Shown in pieces: positions 1 through 7,818 of a DNA stretch of 11,125 bases. Both the position numbers and the translations under genes were made by a program. The notes beneath the pieces are model-generated. The model was not told the origin of the DNA. It did not search any database and saw only the letters and a list, made by a program, of their open reading frames with translations. Positions within the stretch are counted from its first letter, which is position 1, and every line of letters begins with the position of its first letter. The stretch spans positions 1 through 11,125 of the forward strand of contig JAAYZO010000787.1 in the NCBI GenBank assembly GCA_012514865.1, read 5' to 3'. This DNA comes from Lentisphaerota bacterium. GTDB lineage: Bacteria > Verrucomicrobiota > Lentisphaeria > Oligosphaerales > JAFGRS01.

Positions 1-924
1 GCCGAGCACCACGGCGGTGGTGCGGAAGTGCATCTTGGCAAACCGCGGCAGGGCCTCCGGCTGGCGACGCGCCAGATCGGCCGCGACCTGAGTCACGGCC
101 GGCCCGGCGCCCTTGGGCAACGTCACTCCGGCCTGCTTCGAGAGGGCCTGCAGACGCCGCACGAACTCGTCGCGGGCCAGCACCGACGCCGCCGCGACCG
201 CGATGTCCGCCTCGGCCTTCGGACGCTGCTCCAGGCGGATGGCGCGGCCGCGCTCCTGCAGGGCCCGCAGGACGGTCTCCTTGCGCCCGAACTGGTCGGA
301 GATCGCGCGCGGGCAGTCCGGCGCGCGCTCGAGGAGGTTCTCGAGGGCCTTGGCGTGGCCCCAGGCGAGGAGGCGATTGAGGTTGCCGAAGGACTCGTAG
401 AGGCGGTTGTAGGACTCCGGTCCGATGGCGACGACGCTGAAGCGCCCGGCGCTGAGGGCGCGGATCTTCTCGGCGAGTTCGGTGATGCGCCGTCCGCTCT
501 TGATGGTCTTCGAGTCGGCCACGCCGCACTGCAGCATCTGGCGGGCGCTGTCGCCGTCGACGTAGCAGGCCGCCACGACCAGCGGCCCGAAGTAGTCGCC
601 CTTGCCGCTCTCGTCGATGCCGGCGTGGGGGGTGAACATCTCCGGATGCTGCGCCGCCGCCACCTCCTCCTCGTAGCCGAAACGCGCCTCACCGAGGATC
701 TCGGGCTCGAGGAAGAACTGCACCAGGTCGGCGGTGCCCTTGCCCTGCACGGTCAGCTTACCGGAGTGGTAAGCGACCACGCTCGTGCCCTCGCGATCGG
801 CCTTCCAGTGCGCGTAGGGCGCCTCGGCAAAACGCCAGCCGCGGTCCTCGAGGAAGGCGCGGATGCGCTCGACCTGGGCGCTGCTGACGGTGGTGACGTA
901 GCTGGTGCGTGCCGCCATGGCCAC
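1..924 (-). CDS. rnhC: Ribonuclease HIII, C-terminus cut by the window edge
   Basis: Cytosolic metal-dependent endonuclease that cuts the RNA strand of RNA-DNA hybrids. Numbering from the ATG at 918, residues 1 to about 90 form the N-terminal substrate-binding domain typical of RNase HIII (HSGKLTVQGKG at 51-61). The catalytic domain opens with GIDESGKGDYFGPLVV at 100-115, whose Gly-Lys-Gly is the HIII form. The expected acidic residues are visible: D102, E103, D208 in SDQFG, and D238 in AEADIA, followed by AAASVLARDEF at 242-252. The frame stays open to base 1 with 306 codons read, about the full family length, so only a short tail is missing. An AGGAGGG site at 930-936 sits 5 bases before an in-frame GTG (924) and 11 before the ATG (918). 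I chose GTG on spacing, but ATG is nearly as plausible and differs by two residues. hppA lies upstream on the same strand, beyond two hairpins. Family assignment is near certain. Confidence 0.95.
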   Translation of the reverse strand, partial: MAMAARTSYVTTVSSAQVERIRAFLEDRGWRFAEAPYAHWKADREGTSVVAYHSGKLTVQGKGTADLVQFFLEPEILGEARFGYEEEVAAAQHPEMFTPHAGIDESGKGDYFGPLVVAACYVDGDSARQMLQCGVADSKTIKSGRRITELAEKIRALSAGRFSVVAIGPESYNRLYESFGNLNRLLAWGHAKALENLLERAPDCPRAISDQFGRKETVLRALQERGRAIRLEQRPKAEADIAVAAASVLARDEFVRRLQALSKQAGVTLPKGAGPAVTQVAADLARRQPEALPRFAKMHFRTTAVVLG

Positions 925-929
925 GAAGG

Positions 930-936
930 CCCTCCT
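930..936 (-). promoter_or_regulatory. Ribosome binding site of rnhC
   Basis: Read on the minus strand this is AGGAGGG, a near-perfect Shine-Dalgarno sequence. It lies 5 bases before the GTG at 924 and 11 before the ATG at 918, so spacing favours the GTG. The terminator-like hairpin at 947-977 ends only 10 bases upstream. Confidence 0.7.
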
Positions 937-946
937 GAATGAGAAA

Positions 947-977
947 GGCCCGCCCCGATCGCCGACCGGAACGGGCC
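947..977 (-). terminator. Terminator-like hairpin between hppA and rnhC
   Basis: On the minus strand, bases 977-964 pair with 960-947: a 14-bp stem with three G-U wobbles and a 3-base loop. It is followed at once by TTTCTC (946-941), a short T-rich tail in very GC-rich DNA. It would end hppA transcription, but it is so close to the rnhC ribosome binding site that it could instead act as an attenuator for rnhC. The pairing is read directly; the termination role is inferred. Confidence 0.6.
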
Positions 978-997
978 CGAGCCGTCTGCCGCCCTGA

Positions 998-1025
998 CGG
1001 GCCCGTGCCGAACGGCACGGACCCG
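998..1025 (-). terminator. Strong hairpin just downstream of hppA
   Basis: Bases 998-1009 and 1014-1025 form a 12-bp stem (one G-U pair on the minus strand) around a GTTC tetraloop, 17 bases after the hppA stop. No T tract follows, so alone it may serve as an mRNA 3'-end stabiliser. It is the first of two tandem hairpins before rnhC. Confidence 0.55.
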
Positions 1026-1042
1026 CGGGCGTGGGGGTGCGG

Positions 1043-3457
<2,415 letters not shown>

Positions 3458-3547
3458 CTCTCGTCCTCGCTTTCCTCAAACGACTGACTCGCTGAGACAC
3501 CGGCAGAGGCCCCATCGCCTCTCCGCGGTCGGGTACAATCGGGCCTT

Positions 3548-3575
3548 AATAAAGCGACCTAAGTCCCAAAATCAA
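3548..3575 (-). promoter_or_regulatory. Possible hppA promoter
   Basis: On the minus strand TTGATT (3575-3570) and TTTATT (3553-3548) are separated by 16 bases, resembling weak -35 and -10 hexamers. They lie in the only AT-rich patch (about 3544-3580) between the EIIA gene and hppA, some 90 bases before the hppA start. The match to consensus is loose, so this is a candidate only. Confidence 0.35.
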
Positions 3576-3618
3576 GACACCTTGCCGGCTCCGACATCGG
3601 GGCCGGCCGCAATCACGC

Positions 3619-3645
3619 CAGGCGCCACGCAGCGCCCGGCGCCTG
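3619..3645. repeat. Inverted repeat, third hairpin behind the EIIA gene
   Basis: CAGGCGCC (3619-3626) and GGCGCCTG (3638-3645) form an 8-bp perfect stem with an 11-base loop. It follows the paired hairpins at 3672-3719 when reading along the minus strand. No T tract follows. It may be a back-up termination or RNA-stabilising structure, or a dispersed repeat. Confidence 0.45.
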
Positions 3646-3671
3646 ACTCACCGCGCCGTAGCGGGCCGCGC

Positions 3672-3719
3672 GGGTCGCGCCAGCCGGGTGCGACCCACCG
3701 GCGCCGCCACGGCGCCGGT
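3672..3719 (-). terminator. Two abutting hairpins at the end of the EIIA operon
   Basis: Immediately after the EIIA stop codon (3720-3722), ACCGGCGCC and GGCGCCGGT (3697-3705 and 3711-3719) form a 9-bp perfect stem with a 5-base loop. Directly abutting it, 3672-3681 and 3687-3696 form a 10-bp stem with one mismatched or wobble position and a 5-base loop. Neither has a T tail. They most likely mark the transcript end of the two-gene unit. Pairing is seen directly; function is inferred. Confidence 0.5.
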
Positions 3720-4172
3720 TCACTCTGCATTCCTGATCAGATCGAGGACCTCGCCCGGCGACCGCGCCTCCTGGACGCGCCGGGTGAAGCCGGGCACGAG
3801 GAAGAGCCGCGAGATCTCGGCCAGTGCCGCGATGTGCGGTCCCGGATTCCCGGCCTCGGCGAAGACCATGACCACCACGTGGACCGGCCCGCCGTCGAGC
3901 GACTGATAGGCGATGCCCCGGGGCGAGGTGCCGAGCCCGACGAGGGTGTCGCGAATGCCGGTCAGCTTACCGTGCGGAATGGCAACGGCCGGCGCGATGC
4001 CGGTGCTCATCTTCGCCTCGCGCGCATAGAGGGCACTGAGGGCCTCGGCACGGTCGGGCAGGCGTCCGGCCTCGGCGAGGAACTGGACCATCTCATGGAA
4101 GAGCTCGTCCTTGTCGGCGCTCTCGAGCCCGACCTTGACCAGCGACGGCGTCAGCAGATCGGAGAGTGTCAT
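3720..4172 (-). CDS. PtsN-like PTS EIIA domain protein (fructose/nitrogen type)
   Basis: Single-domain cytosolic phosphotransferase subunit of 150 aa, the usual length for a stand-alone type-2 EIIA. It starts MTLSDLLTPSLVKVGLESADKDEL in the manner of PtsN-type proteins. The phospho-accepting histidine is H67 in PAVAIPHGKL, preceded by the expected MSTGI segment. The C-terminal part (LAEISRLFLVPGF, about 117-129) is also family-like. The ATG at 4172 overlaps the stop of the upstream gene as ATGA, and GGAGGG (4181-4186) lies 8 bases before it, so the two genes are translationally coupled. No EIIB, EIIC, HPr or EI gene is in the window. A regulatory phosphorelay role is therefore more likely than sugar import. 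The family is clear; the phosphodonor and the target are unknown. Confidence 0.93.
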   Translation of the reverse strand: MTLSDLLTPSLVKVGLESADKDELFHEMVQFLAEAGRLPDRAEALSALYAREAKMSTGIAPAVAIPHGKLTGIRDTLVGLGTSPRGIAYQSLDGGPVHVVVMVFAEAGNPGPHIAALAEISRLFLVPGFTRRVQEARSPGEVLDLIRNAE

Positions 4173-5104
4173 GCGTGCGGCCCTCCCTGGAGCGGCTGCC
4201 AGGTGAGCACACCGGGCGGCTCCACCGGCACGCCGGCGCCGCCACTGCCGGCGCCGGCAACGATGGCGTCGGCCGCGGCAGCGTCGGCGCCCTCGACCCG
4301 GAAGACGATCCAGTGGACGATGCCGATGGCGGTGGCGCCGGTGCCCTGCCGCATGGCGCGCAGGATATCGAGTGAGAGGGGGTCGAGGCGGGACGGGTCC
4401 TGGATGACGATGGCGACAGGCTTCGGCAGCGCGCTCAGCGCCGGCGCCGCCAGAGCCCGCGCAAAGGCGTCGAGCTGCGATGGCTCGGCCGCGCCGCGCA
4501 GGCTGTCGCTGCAACGGCGCAGCGCCGACGCCTCGCGGCGCCGACGCAGCCAGCGCAGCACCAGCGCCAGGACGGCGATGGCCGCCACGATGGCCAGGAG
4601 ACGCCAGCCCGGGCCGAAGGCGCCGGCGGCGGGGCCATCCACCGCCATCAGCGCCACGGCGCCGAGGATGACAACCGTCCACAAGGTCAGGAGCAGCGCC
4701 GGCATGGCCGCAGCCCACCGGCTCGGCGGCAGCAGCCCGGCCGTCCGGGCCGCGGTCAGCACGGCCGCGGGCGGCAGATGCGGGAGCACCTGCGGCGATG
4801 CCGACGCGGCCGTCGGCGGCGTCAGACGGAGGGTGCTCCAGGCTACGGGCAACGACTGCAGCAGACGCACACACGCCGTCGCCGCGGCGTCGGCAGCCGC
4901 CGGCGTCGGCGCCTGCACCGACAGGACGCCCTGCGCCAGACCCAGCCCACCCGACTGGCGCTGATAGGCGGCGACCTGCTGGCGCAGGCACTCGTCGAGG
5001 GGCTCCAGGCGGCCCCGTCGGCGGATCATCCAGTGGCCATCCTCAGAAACGCCGCCGGCCGTCATGCCGGCAGCGGTATCGGAACAAGAGTCATGCGAAG
5101 ACAT
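4169..5104 (-). CDS. Unrecognised two-helix membrane protein coupled to EIIA
   Basis: 311 aa; I do not recognise the family. Residues 1-130 are hydrophilic to mildly hydrophobic, with an IRRRGRLEPLDECLRQQVAAYQRQ segment at 27-50 that may be helical. Two membrane helices follow at about 133-155 and 168-185, the second ended by RWLRRRR (184-190). By the positive-inside rule both long ends should be cytosolic, with a short loop outside. The C-terminal region (191-311) contains PVAIVIQDPSRLDPLSLDIL at 229-248, which looks like a buried strand followed by an acidic turn and a helix, faintly like a Walker B strand. There is no P-loop. The frame is open upstream to 5611, but I chose the ATG at 5104 because AAGGA (5113-5117) sits 8 bases before it. 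The 4-base overlap with the EIIA gene suggests the two products work together, perhaps as a phosphorylation-controlled membrane sensor. That role is inference. Confidence 0.8.
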   Translation of the reverse strand: MSSHDSCSDTAAGMTAGGVSEDGHWMIRRRGRLEPLDECLRQQVAAYQRQSGGLGLAQGVLSVQAPTPAAADAAATACVRLLQSLPVAWSTLRLTPPTAASASPQVLPHLPPAAVLTAARTAGLLPPSRWAAAMPALLLTLWTVVILGAVALMAVDGPAAGAFGPGWRLLAIVAAIAVLALVLRWLRRRREASALRRCSDSLRGAAEPSQLDAFARALAAPALSALPKPVAIVIQDPSRLDPLSLDILRAMRQGTGATAIGIVHWIVFRVEGADAAAADAIVAGAGSGGAGVPVEPPGVLTWQPLQGGPHA

Positions 5105-5112
5105 CGGTGACT

Positions 5113-5117
5113 TCCTT
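5113..5117 (-). promoter_or_regulatory. Ribosome binding site deciding the start at 5104
   Basis: AAGGA on the minus strand, 8 bases before the ATG at 5104. It is the reason for preferring this start over the longer open frame that begins at 5611, whose ATG has its AAGG directly abutting it with no spacer. Confidence 0.6.
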
Positions 5118-5243
5118 CGGTTTGGAGACGGTGCCTGAACAGGGGCGACACGCAGACCCGGCCGGGCACCGGCCACCACTGCCGCGCCGAACCCGACGGG
5201 GTGAGCGGACGGCAGCCGTGGACGCGACGCCTGGCCAGGCGTC

Positions 5244-5636
5244 TCAAACGCGAAGGGGGAAGGGACAGAGGCTCCGCGGCGGCGGGCAGGCGAGGACACC
5301 GGCAGGGGCCGCCGCCGGGGACGGTGCCGAACCGCGCACCCATAGACAGACCGGCCCGACCTGGGACGCATCCGGCCGGCAGGGGCCATCCGCAGGCAGG
5401 TCAAGACGCGGCGGCATGAGCAGAGAGCGCGCGACGTGCTCGGACGTCGCACCCAGGCCGCAGCCGCCGAGCGGACTGCCACGGCGACGGGCCGTCGGCA
5501 CCAGCACCAGCACCGCCAGGAGCAGCCCGGCCAGCACCAGCAGGCGGCGCCGAAGACGACCACGCCGGCGCCCGCACAGCCGGACCGCAGACGCGGCGGC
5601 AGGGCGGTCATCCTTAATTAAGGAGAGCGGTCTCAT
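5244..5636 (-). CDS. Possible small single-helix membrane protein
   Basis: A 130-codon ORF of uncertain reality. It would encode a basic N-terminus (GRRRGRLRRR at 22-31), one strong membrane helix (LLVLAGLLLAVLVLVPTA, 32-49) and a Cys- and Pro-rich tail with five cysteines after residue 58. Its favour: the basic-then-hydrophobic layout, a promoter-like site 115 bases upstream, and the same strand as the membrane protein and EIIA genes, 139 bases further on. Against it: only a loose ribosome binding site (AGGTGCAGGT, 4 bases before the ATG), third-position G+C of about 78%, which is lower than I see in the confident genes, and an overlapping open frame from 5611 that is equally open. I know no family for it. 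It could be leader sequence of the downstream operon instead. Confidence 0.3.
   Translation of the reverse strand: MRPLSLIKDDRPAAASAVRLCGRRRGRLRRRLLVLAGLLLAVLVLVPTARRRGSPLGGCGLGATSEHVARSLLMPPRLDLPADGPCRPDASQVGPVCLWVRGSAPSPAAAPAGVLACPPPRSLCPFPLRV
5612..5623. repeat. 12-bp AT-centred perfect palindrome
   Basis: CCTTAATTAAGG, a perfect palindrome and one of only two clearly AT-rich spots in several kilobases. It falls within codons 5-9 of the possible 130-codon ORF, where it adds codons (TTA, ATT) that are rare here. That makes an operator or leader element conceivable; this is speculation. Confidence 0.5.
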
Positions 5637-5940
5637 CGGAACCTGCACCTGGCGGGCCGGACACACCATCGAGGCAGCGCCGCAGGCATGGCGTCCGTCG
5701 CGCCCATGCCCGGCACCGCCGCCGCAGCCGGTCCGGCCCTGACGCCCGTCAGTATAGCCCGGCACTCCCGGGCTTGCCAGGCTCGACCCCGCGCGCCGAG
5801 GACCCGCCTGCCCCGCCGGGCGGGGCTCCCGGCGCAGGGCTGCATGAGAGTCCGGTTCCGGCACCCTTCCAGCGCCCGCCGGGCGCTTGCCGGCCCCGAT
5901 CATGTCACCATGGAAATCGCGGTCGATTTCCACAGGAGGG
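5637..5940. other. Non-coding stretch upstream of the membrane protein/EIIA unit
   Basis: No ORF on either strand here has a convincing ribosome binding site, a recognisable motif or the codon pattern of the confident genes. The only structured element I see is the promoter-like site with an inverted-repeat spacer at 5751-5779. Confidence 0.5.
5751..5779 (-). promoter_or_regulatory. Possible promoter with palindromic spacer
   Basis: On the minus strand TGGCAA (5779-5774) and TATACT (5756-5751) are 17 bases apart, with the second a good -10 match and the first a weak -35 match. The whole 17-base spacer is an inverted repeat, GCCCGG-CACTC-CCGGGC, like operators bound by a dimeric regulator between the hexamers. 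It would drive 5636 through 3720. The bases are plain to see; promoter activity is inferred. Confidence 0.4.
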
Positions 5941-6353
5941 TGCGTGGTTCGTGGGTTCGCGTTTCCGGGGGTCGGGCTCGGGCGACCCCCGGCTACGATC
6001 CGGCACCCCTTCAGCCGGATCACCGGCGCCCGGGGAGCGCCGGGTATGGCAGAGCGGAACATCGCTTGCGACGCCTGCCTGCGGCCCGCCGGTCTGGCGC
6101 CCTGAAAGGGCATCATTCGTCAGCCCAGGGCAACGCCCTGGGAAATCGGACAAGACGTATTGCAGGCTGAAAGTCTGCGACAAGACCGCGCGCGTGACAC
6201 CGCCATGTTCCATACGAGGGTGGCCACGTGGGCGCCGCGCGCCCGGGGGAGCGCCACTCGGCTCGTGGCGCCCACCGCCGCTCTGCCGGCGCCCGGGAGT
6301 GCCGTATAGGGCACCGTGAGGAATCGCGTCGGGACCTCCTCTCACCCTCCCCG

Positions 6354-6381
6354 CCTCTGCGGTCTCCGCGTCCTCTGCGGT
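6354..6381. repeat. Direct repeat CCTCTGCGGT, 18-base period
   Basis: CCTCTGCGGT occurs at 6354-6363 and 6372-6381, separated by CTCCGCGT. On the minus strand this reads as alternating GCAGAGG and GCGGAGA blocks, a pattern I recall as a dispersed intergenic repeat in several bacterial phyla. It lies about 200 bases before the aminotransferase gene. Confidence 0.55.
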
Positions 6382-6517
6382 GAGACCCTCTGTGCGGGCG
6401 GCGCGACGTCCGCGCGGTCTCCCCTCCGGGCGCCGCCGCCGACGCGCGGCCGCTTGGCTCTCACCGAAAGACGGCGCACTGTATGGCGTGGTGCGGAGAG
6501 CCTTCCATCCGGGACCG

Positions 6518-6546
6518 GCCGCCGGGACAGCGGCCGTCCCGGCGGC
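6518..6546 (+). repeat. Strong hairpin in the leader of the aminotransferase gene
   Basis: GCCGCCGGGAC (6518-6528) and GTCCCGGCGGC (6536-6546) form an 11-bp perfect stem with a 7-base loop. It ends 17 bases before the ribosome binding site at 6564-6569. It may be a dispersed repeat copy, or it may affect leader RNA folding. No known riboswitch is apparent. Confidence 0.55.
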
Positions 6547-6577
6547 ATCGCCAGTCGACGGCAGAGGAGACAACGCC

Positions 6578-7816
6578 ATGAGCGACAGACTCGCCATCCA
6601 CGGCGGCACGCCGGTTCGGACGGCGCCCTTCCCGGCGCTGCGCAAGTGGGACTACGAGGAACTGCGCGAGATCCTGGACGTCTTCGACACGGGGATCACC
6701 GGCCGTTACGGCGGCAGGAAGGTCACGGCCTTCGAGACGGCCTTCGCCCAGGCCTACGGCGTGCCGCATGCCGTGGCCTCGACCTCCGGCACGGCGGCCA
6801 TCCACGTCGCCCTGGGCATGCTCAATCCCGAGCCCGGCAGCGAGATCATCACGGCCCCGATCACCGACCTGGGGACCATCACCCCCATCCTCTTCCAGCA
6901 GTGCCTCCCCGTGTTCGCTGATGTCGACCCCACGACCTTCGCCGTGACCCCGGAGTCCGTCGAAGCGCAGATCACCGCGCGCACGGCGGCGGTCATCCTG
7001 GTGCACCTCTTCGGCACGCCCTGCGACACCGATGGCGTGATGGCAGTGGCGCGGCAGCGCGGCCTGACGGTCATCGAGGACTGCTCGCAGTGCCACTGGA
7101 CACGGCTGCGCGGGCGGCTGTCCGGCACGATCGGGCACATCGGGGTGTTCTCGCTGCAGTCCAGCAAACACATGACCACGGGCGAGGGCGGCATGACGAT
7201 CACCGCCGACCCGGCCTTCGCCGAGCGCGGCGCCTTCTTCCAGGATAAGGGCTGGGCCCGCAGCGGCACCGGCCCGCGCGCCTACCGCTTCCTGGCGCCG
7301 AACTACCGCATGCCGGAGCTCTCCGGCGCCGTCGGCCTGGCCCAGTTGCGCAAGCTGCCCGGTGTCGTCCAGCACCGACGCGCCCTCGGCGAGCGCCTGA
7401 CCGCGGCCCTGCGCGGTGTCGACGGCATCCTGCCGCAGCGCCTGGTCGAGGGCGCCGAGCACTCCTACTGGAAGTACGGCTTCACGGTCACCCGCGAGGC
7501 ACCGTGGGCGCCCGGGGCCTTCGCCAAGGCCCTTCAGGCCGAGGGCATACCGTGCGGCTTCGGGTATATCGGCAAGCCGATCTTCGAGTGCGCCGAGAGC
7601 TGCTGGCGGCGCGAGACACTCGGCACCTCGGGCCTGCCCTACACCCTGCCGGGGGTGCGCGATGTCCGCTACGACGAGTCCACCTGCCCCGGCGCCCGCG
7701 ACCTGCTCAGCCGCCTGATCTACCTGGATATCCACGAGGCCATGGCACCACGCGACATCGATGACATCGCCAGCGCCATCCACAAGGTCGCCACCGGGCT
7801 GCACGCGGAGGCATGA
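6578..7816 (+). CDS. DegT/DnrJ/EryC1/StrS-family PLP-dependent aminotransferase
   Basis: Cytosolic fold-type I PLP enzyme of 412 aa, a normal length for the family, which usually transfers an amino group to a keto-sugar or related ketone. The N-terminus LAIHGGTPVRTAPFP (5-19) is typical. The phosphate-binding STSGTAAIHVAL segment is at 68-79, D168 in VIEDCSQCH (165-173) should contact the PLP nitrogen, and K197 in SSKHMTTGEGG (195-205) is the Schiff-base lysine. APNYRMPELSGAVGLAQL (240-257) is the usual region that completes the active site of the dimer. The ATG at 6578 has GAGGAG (6564-6569) 8 bases upstream. The stop overlaps the upstream ATG of the next gene and lies 2 bases before its preferred start, so the two form an operon. 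The substrate is unknown. No sugar-nucleotide dehydratase or glycosyltransferase is beside it, so an amino-sugar role is inference from the family. Confidence 0.95.
   Translation: MSDRLAIHGGTPVRTAPFPALRKWDYEELREILDVFDTGITGRYGGRKVTAFETAFAQAYGVPHAVASTSGTAAIHVALGMLNPEPGSEIITAPITDLGTITPILFQQCLPVFADVDPTTFAVTPESVEAQITARTAAVILVHLFGTPCDTDGVMAVARQRGLTVIEDCSQCHWTRLRGRLSGTIGHIGVFSLQSSKHMTTGEGGMTITADPAFAERGAFFQDKGWARSGTGPRAYRFLAPNYRMPELSGAVGLAQLRKLPGVVQHRRALGERLTAALRGVDGILPQRLVEGAEHSYWKYGFTVTREAPWAPGAFAKALQAEGIPCGFGYIGKPIFECAESCWRRETLGTSGLPYTLPGVRDVRYDESTCPGARDLLSRLIYLDIHEAMAPRDIDDIASAIHKVATGLHAEA
7807..7811 (+). promoter_or_regulatory. Ribosome binding site choosing the hydrolase start
   Basis: GGAGG lies 7 bases before the ATG at 7819 but only 1 base before the ATG at 7813 that overlaps the previous stop as ATGA. 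The spacing makes 7819 the likely start. The site lies inside the last codons of the aminotransferase gene. Confidence 0.65.
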
Positions 7817-7818
7817 CC

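Larger units (their letters stand above)
5940..6546. repeat. Mosaic of short dispersed-type palindromes, no gene
   Basis: About 600 bases with no credible ORF but a run of hairpins. The stems are: 5965-5974/5983-5992 (10 bp), 5997-6004/6014-6021 (8 bp, GATCCGGC), 6023-6029/6037-6043 (7 bp), 6124-6131/6135-6142 (8 bp, CCCAGGGC-AAC-GCCCTGGG), 6162-6167/6173-6178 (6 bp with one wobble), 6228-6236/6267-6275 (9 bp, GTGGGCGCC), and 6518-6528/6536-6546 (11 bp). There is also a direct repeat of CCTCTGCGGT at 6354 and 6372. Several of these resemble, from memory, short repeats scattered between genes in planctomycete- and verrucomicrobia-like genomes, whose chance translations (AQGNALGN, SPGQRPG, TAEDAETAE) recur in spurious protein predictions. 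That resemblance needs a genome-wide count. Confidence 0.65.

Noticed and set aside
5105..5611. An N-terminal extension of the 311-aa membrane protein to 480 aa (start 5611)
   Set aside because: The frame is open but the added part is Arg/Trp/Cys-rich without motifs, its ATG lacks spacing from any Shine-Dalgarno site, and the ATG at 5104 has a good one.
6302..6310. CGTATAGGG as a -10 box for the aminotransferase operon
   Set aside because: No acceptable -35 lies 15-19 bases upstream, and the sequence is part of a small TGCC/GGCA inverted repeat.
5688..6319. Several overlapping 160-290-codon ORFs in the repeat island
   Set aside because: They span palindromes and repeats in different frames, show no family motif and have poor ribosome binding sites. 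Translations such as AQGNALGN are of the kind produced by dispersed repeats.
6341..6385. A possible CRISPR-like array from the CCTCTGCGGT repeats
   Set aside because: There are only two copies of a 10-base unit with an 8-base spacer, far below CRISPR repeat and spacer lengths, and no cas gene is present.
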